From NCBI RefSeq assembly GCF_040436345.1, contig NC_133223.1:25980410-26044409 (forward strand): 64,000 nucleotides of DNA, written 5' to 3'. This document shows positions 24,901 through 35,300 of the stretch, piece by piece. The DNA comes from Pagrus major. Its lineage: Eukaryota; Chordata; Actinopteri; Spariformes; Sparidae. The translations under genes were made by a program, and so were the position numbers. The notes under the pieces were generated by a model. The model worked only from the letters and a program-made list of their open reading frames with translations. It did no database searches and had not been told where the DNA came from. Numbering within the stretch: position 1 is the stretch's first letter; every line of letters begins with the position of its first letter.

Positions 24901-26450
24901 CCCGAGGTATCCTTAGACATGTCCAGTGGTGTGACTCAAACTCCAGTCGTCCGTTTGGCAGCCTTGTTGGCTTGTAATAACATACATAAAACATACGTAC
25001 AATAAAATACAATAAAGGCTAGAAGTTAAAGCAACATTATATAAAAATTGTGTGTGATTTGGCGCCCTGCAGTTTCTGAGTGCGACACCACTGTCTGTAA
25101 CAATTAGTCAGACGTAATGTAGGTGCTGACTACAGACAAAACTCATTACATCATAACAATGTAATGTGTTGAAAACTTGTATGTTTGAAGTAAACATGTA
25201 TGTGACGCTGTGATCCTACCCTCTCATTGAAGTTACACAGTGCAGAAACAAGTGATAGAGACACCATTCATCCTGTTACAACACACTGAACCATCAACAT
25301 GTTCCTGAAGCTGTTATTTTAGGGTGAAAGTAGTAATATTTTTAACATGTGAAAACCAATGACCTCAATCAGATGAACTGAAGGATTAATGGTTCATTAA
25401 TGGGTTTAAATAATTTGTACCTTTGACACTAAATGAATAGTTTTGAATAACATTGGGCTATCTGACAGATGCATTGTTAAAGGTGAAAACAGACCTGTTT
25501 TTAATAGCTTCTGGTAAATTTTTGGATAAACGTGTTTTATCACAGGTTGGTGACTATAGTCCAACATACTGTAGTGCACGAGGACTGGGGGCATAAATAA
25601 ATATGACAGACAGCTTTCAAACCTGACCTTAAGTGTGTTTATTTAAGGTAAGGCAAGGCGAGGCACAACGGCCATCTGATGCTAATACTTTTTGTCTCTG
25701 AGAGGACCTCTGCTGGCCTCTGTTGAAATGTTTAAAGAGTAATGAACTAGTTTAAATAAGGACACGTGTGCTGACGCCACAGAACAGCTGTCTGTCAGCC
25801 CAGCGAGGTATTCACATTGAAGCTATTGTCCCTCTGCGCCCGGCTTTGTTTTGGCTGTTGAGGCTACACATAACTTTTGCTCTATCAAATAGGCAAAGCA
25901 AGCAAGAGCAAGAGAACTTAAATTTGAATATATTCTAATTTCAAAAGGTGATTTGCATTTGATTTAAAAAATATGTTTTTTTGTAGTGTTGTTGACAGTG
26001 AATGGCTCCAAAAACGGCCAACCAGTTTATCTGTTGCTTTTCTTGCAGCTCCTCACTTTACTGTCCATTTTTGGCAAACTGTGACTGTAACAGTGGAGGA
26101 ATAAAGCATAGAAACAAATGCGTTCTCGTGCTCTTGTTTATTGGAAATGAGAATACAGTCTGACAAGAACAATATTACACATCCTGTAGCCTAACAGAGA
26201 GATTTGAATCAAATCTTTCCATGTATGTTCGCTAAAAGGATAAATATGTCCTCTAAGTGAATACAAAGCAAAAGCTATCTCTGATAACAGCCTGGTTGCT
26301 CTATGAAGCTAAAAAGAGCAGAAGGGGCTCTGATCTCTGATCTACGGCTGTCATAATCGAGGTGCAAAATGATTGACAGCCAATCACTGCCTTTTCTTTA
26401 TTAGGGTGATCATTTTCACTGTATAAAGAAAAAGGAATGCCGACAAACAG
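21987..26450. other. Intergenic between fev and cryba2
   Basis: No gene recognised on either strand. The segment 22330-22640 has phrases (AGCTAGCGTTAGC, GCAAGCTAGCTAACAC) often seen in fish repeats. Nothing else supported. Confidence 0.4.
24860..24915 (-). repeat. Inverted single unit of the 10.3 kb repeat
   Basis: On the minus strand it reads CTCGGGACATTTCCAGCCAT followed by ATTTGTGGCGACCAAAACAG, matching the last unit of the tandem array at 10300-10465. Confidence 0.5.
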
Positions 26451-26472
26451 TCTCTAGTTTTGAAGAAAAGCC

Positions 26473-26478
26473 TTTATT
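26473..26478 (-). terminator. cryba2: Poly(A) signal of cryba2
   Basis: AATAAA on the minus strand, 186 bp past the stop codon; gives a short 3' UTR ending near 26455. A second AATAAA lies near 26396. Confidence 0.55.
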
Positions 26479-26663
26479 TCCTATATCAAGAACATGCTTT
26501 AGCATGGTAGAAGAAGTAGGTACTCAGATATCCATACATGCAGAGCCACAGAGTGATAGAAAGAGTTTGTCCGTCTACTGTTCTGCGACAGCGGTCTGTC
26601 CGGGGCGTTCAGGGAGAGTTTTTTTTAATTTCTCAGGTTGGGTCAGGCAGGCAGAACGAAGGC

Positions 26664-28452
26664 TTAGTGCTGGATCCTACGAATGGACTGCACCTGGTTG
26701 GTGTGAGCCTGGGTGCTGAACTCGTTGTAGTTTCTGTACTCGCCTTGGTGTCTGTCTCTCTCCAGGATGTACTGGTAGCCACGGTAACCAGGGAACTGGT
26801 AGGCAACCCAGCTGCAGGGGGGAGAGAGGGGAGGCGGGTGAGTCAAGGTCAGATCAAGGAATATAACACATCTAACACAACAAGGACTATTTACAATGTT
26901 TTATATATCAACTGTTTGATACTTTCTTGTTGATTTCCAACATGACATGAATGATGTCCGTCGTGGGTTTTGACCAAAATTATAACTATAACTCAAAAAG
27001 ACTGGATGTTGCAAAAGGGAAAAAGACAGGAGACACCAATAAACAGAGATGAAGCTGTATAACTTACGCTCCTGAGTTGACTTTGATGGAGGGCACCTCC
27101 TTGCTGCACCAGCCCATGGCCTGTAGGGAGGGGTAGTCATCGCACATCTCGAACTTACGGCCCTGGAAGTCCTCGCACTCGTACAGGGTCACCTTGCTGT
27201 CACTGTGGTTCTGCAGAGAAAAAAGGGAAAAGGAAGGTAAGTCATTTTAGTCCAACAGCTGACTGGTAAAATGAAGAAAAATTGATGGGTGCAAGGGAAG
27301 TGGGAACTCACAGCGCACTTGATGGGTCTGAAGGAAAGCATGTGCTCGGTTCTGTAGCTGCTGTTTCCGCTCCAGGCCTCGTAGCGAGGGTAGTCTCCCT
27401 TCTCCAGGATAAACTGCTGTCCCTGGAACTCGGGGTACTCATAACCCACCCAGCTGTAGATAAGAGACAAGGAGGGGGAAAAGGAGAAAAGACACGGTGG
27501 AGTTAATTGAGCAGAGAACATTTAAAACATCCAACAAACCACTAAATGCAAATAAGTCTTAGTGCAACTGTCATTTTCATTAAACAATAGAGTCCAACGC
27601 CCACAGAACGGCCTCGAGTGAAAACAGCTTGCAGCTTCTTTTGTCACTGGGAGCACAAAGCAAACATTAAATACTGCTGCTCCTGACTGCCTCCACCACC
27701 ACCACCGCTGCTACTGCTGCTGCTGCTGCACCCAGGCCTCTTTATCTGATCGCTAGTCAGTCATTCTGGCTCACAGCCGGCAGCTGCTCGCAGCCAACTC
27801 ATATCTCAGCAGGGTTACACTTGGATGCATGCACACACACATGAAAGCGATGCATGCCAACTAGCACTGCAATAACACTGCAGACTTTTGTTTATGGGTT
27901 TTTTTTTTGTTATTCTGCCTTTCCTACTTTTAGAGTCTCATGGGTGCTTTCATCGGACCTTTTCAAGCAGAAAAAAATATAATTTCAAGAGAAGTAAATA
28001 ATGTGATTTTATTAGATATCGTTACGGCTGAAAAACTGCTGTTGCTTTTTCAGCAGCAACGTGTTTTCTTAATGAAATATCTGACCAACAAACTGTAAAA
28101 ACTAAACTTCCTCCAATACTATTTATGCAGAATTCTGAATTAAAGATATCAGCACAACATTCTTATGGGGTTTTCCCAAATTTGCTTATATCAGAAAGAA
28201 GTCAGAACCTCAATATGTCCAGAAGTGATTTCTATGATAGATGGAAAATGCAGAACATTATAGAAATAGAAGAAACAGAAGATCCATGACTTACGGTCCA
28301 TTCTCAACCTTGATGGAACGGATCTTGTTGAAGCCCCTCTCCATGATGTTCTGGCACTCCAGCATGAACTCACAGCGCTTGCCCTGGAAGTTCTCCTCCT
28401 CCCAGACTGTGATCTTGAACTGGCCCATCTGCTCCATTTGTTGAGTGTTCAT
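26664..28452 (-). CDS. cryba2: Beta-crystallin A2, four coding exons
   Basis: Structural lens protein of the beta/gamma-crystallin superfamily. Coding exons on the minus strand: 28452-28295, 27453-27312, 27210-27068 and 26811-26664, joining in phase to 196 residues. Each exon encodes one Greek-key motif, the classic beta-crystallin layout: motif 1 has [16 protein letters not shown], motif 2 [19 protein letters not shown], motif 3 [16 protein letters not shown], motif 4 [19 protein letters not shown]. The QSIRRIQH C-terminus and EKGDYPR identify the A2 member. The N-terminal arm ([10 protein letters not shown]) differs from the mammalian Pro/Ala-rich arm. A predicted splice acceptor at 28482 places the ATG 30 bp inside the second exon, behind an untranslated first exon at about 29257-29221. 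Family assignment is secure; a/b paralogue not resolved. Confidence 0.95.
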
Positions 28453-29220
28453 GGCTACTGTTTCTCCCTTGGGGGTTACTCTCTGATCGAGGACAAATAA
28501 ATGAAAATCAAACTCTCTGCAAGACCTGCATTACCTTTAGGTGTGATACGTGAATACATAAATGTTTGTGAGCACCCTCATCTTGATGCGAATACAATTA
28601 CGAAATCAGACTTTTAACCCTGGTGTTCATCTATCAACTTACAATCTTTGTGTTTTAGCTTGATGAAAAAGTACCAATCATCGCACCTTTACTCTGGAAA
28701 GATATATCTGTTAAGGTCACTTTCCAAAGGTGTCACAGGTAAGTCAAAAATTCTATTTCTGTTTCTGTTTCCATTGAGGAGATTCAACCAGGAGCCACAG
28801 TCAGGCCTCCTGCCCATGTACAGTGTACAATTACTGTTACATTAATGCCACAACAGAAAGCCACATAGCTGCAAGCCATAGCTCAAAAACAAACCCTAAC
28901 CCTAACCCCTTACTTACAGAAATTATCTACCAAGCTGCCTACCAAATCATTCCCCCATTTCCTTTCAGATTAGCATGTTACTGGTTAGAGAAAAGATGCT
29001 TGTATGGTGTTTAAAGGCCAAACACAAGCACACCAGTAAGGCATCATCTTGCCAAACAGATTCACCCTAAAAGTAGCATCAGTTAGCGGCTCCCATGTTT
29101 TTTTTTTTAATTCTTAGCTAATCAAAGAGCATCCTGGTGGCTGTCGAGCTCCACCCCAGTACACATAGCTGTCCCCTGATCGTCTTAGCTGAGTCTGAGG
29201 CAGTGTGTTGAAATACTTAC

Positions 29221-29350
29221 AGACAGTACTGAGGTGGGACAGATCCAGTATAATCAATGTCGGGGGAGAGACCCTCGCCTGTGTTTTTATAGGGCCGGGC
29301 CCCCTGGACGTGCGCCACTCCATTTGCCCAGCAGCCTTGCACACTCAGCA
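29221..29350 (-). promoter_or_regulatory. cryba2: cryba2 promoter and untranslated exon 1
   Basis: A TATA box (TATAAAAA on minus) lies at 29291-29284, so transcription should start near 29257. A donor TCT|GTAAGT ends the putative exon 1 at 29221. At 29350-29338 the minus strand reads TGCTGAGTGTGCA, matching 11 of 13 positions of the Maf response element TGCTGAGTCAGCA. Maf factors drive many crystallin promoters; function here is inferred. Confidence 0.55.
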
Positions 29351-29984
29351 GCTGAGCGGGCCGGCTGAAAGGGGAGCATTAGCCTCGTGCTTTGTGGAGG
29401 CTCCACAGCACCATTGTCCTCAGAGCCCCAAACTGACTTAGTCATCAATATGGCAGCCATGGTCAGAGGCAACCTGACCCAGGACTATACAATGGCAACG
29501 CACTGACACAACAGTTTGATTGGGGTGGCCGGATAATAGACACATTCTGGGAGCTGATCCCCTCTCACCCTCCCTCTATGTCTCTCTCTCTCTGCTGTAG
29601 GTAAACCAGATCTGACGCTAGAGGTGGGAAAAGGGGAACCAAGGCATCCCACAAAGTGAAGGACACTGGGGGTATTCTTATCTCCTTCTTTTCCAATCAT
29701 TCATCTGGAAAGAGTCAGTTGGATGAACTGCTCAGAGCTACAGGAGTGGTGTTACTTTCTGACCAGAGCTGATGGGAAACTTTACTCACTTGCTACCCAC
29801 ATTTTCAGGCTTTGAAACATGTAGTTTTGGCTGTAAAATGAGCTGGATCATCCTTAAAAAATATACAGTATGCCACACATACAGTGACATAAGGCTCATA
29901 CACATGTAGCTGGGATTGTTTTTACAGTATATGAGCTGTTGCTGGGACTTGACTGCCCCAGACTGCAATGCTCTGATCATAGAT

Positions 29985-30246
29985 TGCAAAAATGGTAATG
30001 GTAAGTAGAACAATACATACATATATTGTTGTTATAGGCTCAATGAGAATAAATCATAAGGTGACAAATAACATTTGGCAACTGACAACATTTCTTATAT
30101 TGCATAAATCGCAAAAATAAAAATGGTAAGTAGAACAATATGTTATTCTAAGAAATAGGAAATAATAGGCTTTCAATGAGAATAAATCATAAGGGGACAA
30201 AAAATAACATTTGGGGTTAACGGCACCTGAGAACATTTCTTATATA
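29985..30246. repeat. Two-copy tandem duplication, about 130 bp unit
   Basis: Units at 29985-30110 and 30111-30246 share, in order, GCAAAAAT, ATGGTAAGTAGAACAATA, CAATGAGAATAAATCATAAG, ACATTTGG and ACATTTCTTATAT. The second copy differs by small indels. Non-coding. Confidence 0.75.
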
Positions 30247-31006
30247 GGAAAAACAAAACAATACTAGAACTGCATGAGCATTTTAGTTTTATCTTTATTT
30301 TTTATTTTCAAATCAAGATTTTTCAGCTCAATTACAATTTTTAACCATAAAAAAGCACAGGAGTAATATAGATATTTCTCAGTGTTGTCTCTCCTGTGAC
30401 TATCATTGTTACCATATTCTTTAAAGCTTTAGAAAACATGAATAGCATTTGTAAGTTGAATGTTTCACAGTGTTAGTCACTATATCAACTGTAAATTAAA
30501 CTGATATTGATACCGAGTCCTGATACTGTGTTGTGTCGACAGTTTCTACATTTACTTAATGATTTGCCTTCGTTGTTACATTTCAGCTAAGAGCTGCTAA
30601 TAAAAAGCACAGTGGCACATTTAACATCTGGAATGAAAAACATCTGAGTCATGTTGTTTTTTGTGCACTTATAAATACAAATTCTGATACATGTGTTCAT
30701 TTTTATATTATAATATAACATAATAGGATTCAGGAAACAAAGAGAAAGAAACATTTTATTTGTATTTCCATCATTTTGTGTGCACTGACAAACTGTATCC
30801 CCACAGCTGACTGAATACTGGTAAGTCATCGATTTAATAATTTAGGTTTTCCTTGTCAGAGTAAACAAACAGTTGTTATATTCTGACTCTGTCATTTTTT
30901 TCTCCAGGTTTCATGTTTTTTTAATACACCGGTGTTGCAACAGTATCCACTGTGCTGTGTAAAGGAAGAGCAGGCGATTTTAGAGATGAATTTTCCTTCA
31001 TCATTG
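30247..31006. other. Intergenic, nothing recognised
   Basis: AT-rich sequence with no gene or identifiable repeat. Confidence 0.4.
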
Positions 31007-31020
31007 GTGACATCTAGTGG
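31007..31020 (-). promoter_or_regulatory. CTCF-like motif between cryba2 and mir375
   Basis: Minus-strand CCACTAGATGTCAC matches 13 of 14 positions of CCASYAGRKGGCRS. Prediction only. Confidence 0.35.
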
Positions 31021-31092
31021 CAAAAGTATTTATTACAACCAGACTTTTACAGTCGAACTGGACTGCACTGTTTAAAGTAATGGTTCATTTAA

Positions 31093-31253
31093 AGGTGCTA
31101 TTTGTAAGAAAAGTTGATTTTTGAGTCTCAGTTCCAACTCTGACGCTTTGTGATGGCGGCCGACCCGTCCTACGATCCAAAAGTGCCATTATTTGATTAT
31201 TAAGATGGGAATCAGACTAAAAAATCAACTTTTTAAAAAAAAAAGTAGCACTT
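31093..31253. mobile_element. Small TTAA-flanked MITE
   Basis: TTAA at 31089-31092 and 31254-31257. Left end AGGTGCTA...AAAGTTGATTTTTGAGTCT pairs with the right half, which has AGACTAAAAAATCAACTTTT...TAGCACTT. No coding capacity. Confidence 0.6.
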
Positions 31254-31320
31254 TTAATTTTCAGAGTTGGACTGAGATGGAGTTGAGTTGGAAATATCAG
31301 ACAAACAGAAACATTTATTA

Positions 31321-31738
31321 CATGCATCACATGTGGTGTGTGCGTGTGTGTGTGTGCGTGTGTTTCACCTGTGGGCATGTGTGAGTTGTTTACTTGTATG
31401 AACAGCTTTTTCATTGTCTTCTGTTAACCCATTCATTGTGCTTCTCTCTACATGTGTGTGTCTCTGTGTGTGTGTCTGTGTGTGTGTCACCCTGCCCCCC
31501 CCCCCCCCCCAAAAAAAAAAAGAGCAGGTGATGGGCAGGTGAAAGGACAGGCTTATATAGACACAGATGTCGTGTGTGTGAGTGCGTATTTGTGTGTGGG
31601 TAGAGGTGCTGCTACTACCTGAACTACCTTGTGTGTCTACATACATAAAAACATACGTGTGTGTGTGCGTGTGTGTATGAAGAAGGTCTTTCATCTTTCT
31701 TCACCAGGTCTGATAAGATAGATCAGCTGTAGATCCTT

Positions 31739-31775
<37 letters not shown>

Positions 31776-31785
31776 GACACACACA
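31321..31785. repeat. TG/CA microsatellite cluster with a poly(C)/poly(A) run
   Basis: Interrupted TG runs (31336-31372, 31453-31488), a C run followed by an A run (31494-31521) and a CA run (31743-31773). Confidence 0.85.
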
Positions 31786-34313
31786 CAGCTCATTTCCCAG
31801 TAAAATCCAGCCGGGGTTTATTTGCATGTGTCAGGTACAGTGTAGTCCAGCAGAGAGAGAGCTAGTACAGTTCTGCTTTGAATCCTTATCTCGCTGTATA
31901 AGAAACCCATTCATTTCTTGTCACTGACCACATGACACGTTTACTGGTCGCTTGTCTCACATCACCGAGGAAGCAAATCCAGGATCCACCATAGAGACCA
32001 CCAAAGTTCTTCTCTACATTCAACTGAGGCAGTCTAATGCATAACATAATGGGGTGGTGGCTCTCTGATGGTTTTGGCAGTCATGTACTGGGATCCCTTA
32101 TCTGATCGTGATGCCTCCTGTCCTGTAATGGCCACAGAGCCATAGATCATTTTGCATTAGCAGGTGCACCCTACAGTATGGTGCACACACTGTTCCATCA
32201 TGACTCTTGCTTAAAAACAAAGGGAATAATAAATCAACAAAGTTAATTATAAGCAGATTTAACTACTTTAGAAGACGCTTTCGAGCTTTTCCATCTGTTT
32301 CCACCATCCACACTCAGTCTGAGACTCAAATAACAGCATCAGTCTCATTAGTTACATCTTAATTCAACCTTTCATGTTTAAATTCATTTATCCATCCCAT
32401 AAAATGCATGCACATCTGCTGGATAGCTATTTCCCCATCCTTTTGGCTGTATTATAGCTAACAGGACATGTTTGTGAAAAGCTTTTCATCATCTTTTCAC
32501 TCGAAATAAGATTTTAATGCTGTTCAGCCTATATTATCTGGTAATGTGCAGGGGGTTACAGATTCAGTCTTAAGCCTCCTGAACTGCTCACAGACTCACG
32601 ATAATATCAAATGGGACCACAACAACCAATGTGAGAGAGGCATCCCGCAGCAGCTGATGGTGCTCCCAGGTAATGGTAAACTATCTAGCTCTTGAGGCTA
32701 ATGTTAGCTACCACTCTACTGTTGATTGAAACCTAAAATCTCATCTTCAGTTTTCGCTGAAGACTACAAAACCGCTTGTTGGCCGCGTCTCTCCATTCAT
32801 ACAGACTCGTTCAACCTTGTTTTTTGTGCTACTATGGCAAGTGTTTGTACCACGCTGATCTCCATTTTGTTTAAGTCTGCTTCCCCATGAGATCACGTGA
32901 GAGGTATCTGTGTGAGCCCAGCTTCAGTCTGCAGAGCCATGAAGCCAGAGAGCTGAAGCCACACCCCCGCTGCTGCGCAGAGAGGTGTTCACTGTTTATC
33001 CTAAATGTATTAATACTTGTCGCATGTCCAAATTGCACCAAATTCAACACTGCACTTTCTTGGCTCTTCAGCAACAAACTTGCCAAGTGTGAAGTTGATC
33101 AGATGAACCGTTCTGGAGATTCGTGAATAACAGACAAACAGAGATTCCTTGCTTTATAGTTAGATATGGCATAATATTTAATTACAGCTTTTTTTCACTC
33201 ATACCTATCAATATAATCATAATTAAATGTTCTTTTACAAGCTGGCATCCATATTTTTTAAAAGCAATGACACAACAAAATGTTTAAAGCCACAAAATGT
33301 CTCTTCCTGGAGAAAGATGGCTGATTGTTGAGTCTCATCCACGTCAAACACTGACACTATGGGGTGGAGTCCAACCTGAGCTGCCAACCCAAAGCTCTAA
33401 ATATTACAGATCTGGTGCGTTGGGGCGCCACTGGGCACAACAATAATGTCAAGGATGTTTGACTAACATGCAGAGAATTAAAAAAAAAACATAACCACCA
33501 TTCTTTTGTACTTGTATAGATTGGTTGCAGTGCAGGAAGTGTGTTAACACTGCAGGAAGAGAGAGATTTTGTTTCTGGGTCAGTGTGAGTAGGAACTATT
33601 TGAATAGTCAGTAAATGCACCTGCACACACACACGTGACTGTTTGTGTATCTGCACGCTGACACACATCAACACACACACACACACAGTGACACACAGAT
33701 TGCACTGAATAAATGCCCTCCTTCAGGTGGAAGGTTACCGTGGAGACTAATCCAGGTAAGGATGATGCGAGCGGGACATCTGCTCGCACCGCCTCCACTT
33801 GTCCCCGCTGATCTCTGCGCCGACAAACAAGCAGCTGGACTTACCTGCAGGAAAAACGCAGAGAAAACATAGATTGTAATATTTGCCGTGCTTGTGTCTG
33901 TGAATTGTCCCCCGCTGAGGTAGATGGGGACGTAGAAAGACAGTCAGTATTGGATTGTGATGACAGGGACACAAACACACTGCGGCTGGCAGACATGAGC
34001 AGACAGAGCACACACCTTTTTGCTTGAGAGCGTTAAAGCAGGAATCTTTGACTTCATATGTGTTACTTTACATGATTTCTAAAATAAAAACAGCTTGTTT
34101 ATTGAGATTGAGTTACAAGATGCTCTCATAATGTTTATTCATCTGACTGAGCTCATTTTTATGAGATCTTAAATGTTGACTTTTGTCCAGTTGCACTCAT
34201 TCTACCATCAGAAAGTCAGACTGTAGCCAACCGAGGGCAGGAACCAGCCTGGGGCATTTGCATGACTCTTCATTATCGGTAACTGTCAGAGGACACAGCA
34301 CACATCCTACAGG

Positions 34314-34353
<40 letters not shown>

Positions 34354-34595
34354 CCTCTGGGAAGCACTCGTTTCACCATCTACAGATAGCAGCAAACAGT
34401 TTGGCAGGCACCACAAATGTAATCATGTTCCTTCTGTACAGATACAAACGGTTGTCTTAATGGCACCGATACAGTCGAGTGCTGCAGAGCTGACAGTTCA
34501 CAGGGTCACGGCGGGGGCAGCAGGACTCGTGAAAGAAGAGAAGGCTAATTTAGGCTCCTAAACCTAAACCTACCCTCCATAATCCAGGAGTTTTT
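31786..34595. other. Intergenic, no gene
   Basis: No coding or RNA gene supported. A degraded relative of the hairpin element at 42398-42520 lies at about 33310-33360 (CTGATTGTTGAGTCTCATCC). A (CA)18 run is at 34317-34352. Confidence 0.45.
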
Positions 34596-35140
34596 ATGGG
34601 CCGGGCCTTGAGTCTTGACCAGCATGTGAATCGTTTGGCTCGCTCTTGTTTCTACAAGCTGAGAAAGCTCAGTCGGAGATTATTATTCATGTGTTTATTC
34701 CTTCTCATCTCTCTTTTCACCTGTCTTAGCGAGACTTCCATGCAAAGGTCTCACGTTACACCAGTCCCTATGTCTTTGCACCGGCCACTCGTCAAAGTCA
34801 GAATCCAATTCAAGATCCTTGTAATCACATTTAGAGCCCTGCATGGTCAGACACCTGCCTGCATTAAGGTGCGACTGCTGGGTCCTCTGATCAGGGTTTG
34901 TTATCTGTCCCTCCCTCCAGGCTGAAGACAAAAGGAGACTTTAAGGTAGAAGGTCCTACACTTTGGAAACTGTCCCACTGGACTTATGTTCTGTGGACAC
35001 TACTGACATCTTTAAAAAGCAGCTAAAGAACCATTTGTTTTATTATCCATCTCTTTTTTCTTGTTTTTCTTTCTTTCCTTTGTGAAGCACTTTGTGACAT
35101 CTGTTCTTGTAAGGTCCTACATAAACACATTTATTATTCA
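34596..35140 (+). mobile_element. 3' end of an L2-type LINE retrotransposon, degraded
   Basis: Conceptual translation, with frame breaks, gives LSLDQHVNRLARSCFYKLRK, then VKVRIQFKILVITFRALHGQ, then LKTKGDFKVEGPTLWK and LLTSLKSS. These follow the order of the C-terminal part of fish L2/Maui-like reverse transcriptase proteins. The 3' tail CACTTTGTGACATCTGTT...TACATAAACACATTTATTATT is the usual stem and tail of that group. It is 5' truncated and cannot be active. Confidence 0.75.
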
Positions 35141-35144
35141 TATT

Positions 35145-35300
35145 AGTCCATTTTATTTATATAGCCCAAAATCACAAAGATGTATAGGAAAGCTGTCCAA
35201 ATCAAGGCTGGCAGAAGAGCAACAGAGGAGGGATCATTTTTCCATGACAGACAGTGATGTAATATACTGTGTGTAGCAGTGATAGCATGAGAATATGGAA
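35145..35300. repeat. Dispersed percomorph repeat fragment
   Basis: Starts TTTTATTTATATAGCCCAAA and carries AAGAGCAACAGAGGAGGGAT and CATGACAGACAG, phrases I associate with an abundant fish repeat. Diverged. Confidence 0.5.

Noticed and set aside
28888-28908. Telomere-like CCCTAA units
   Set aside because: Only two to three units in ordinary DNA; too short to be a meaningful interstitial telomere.
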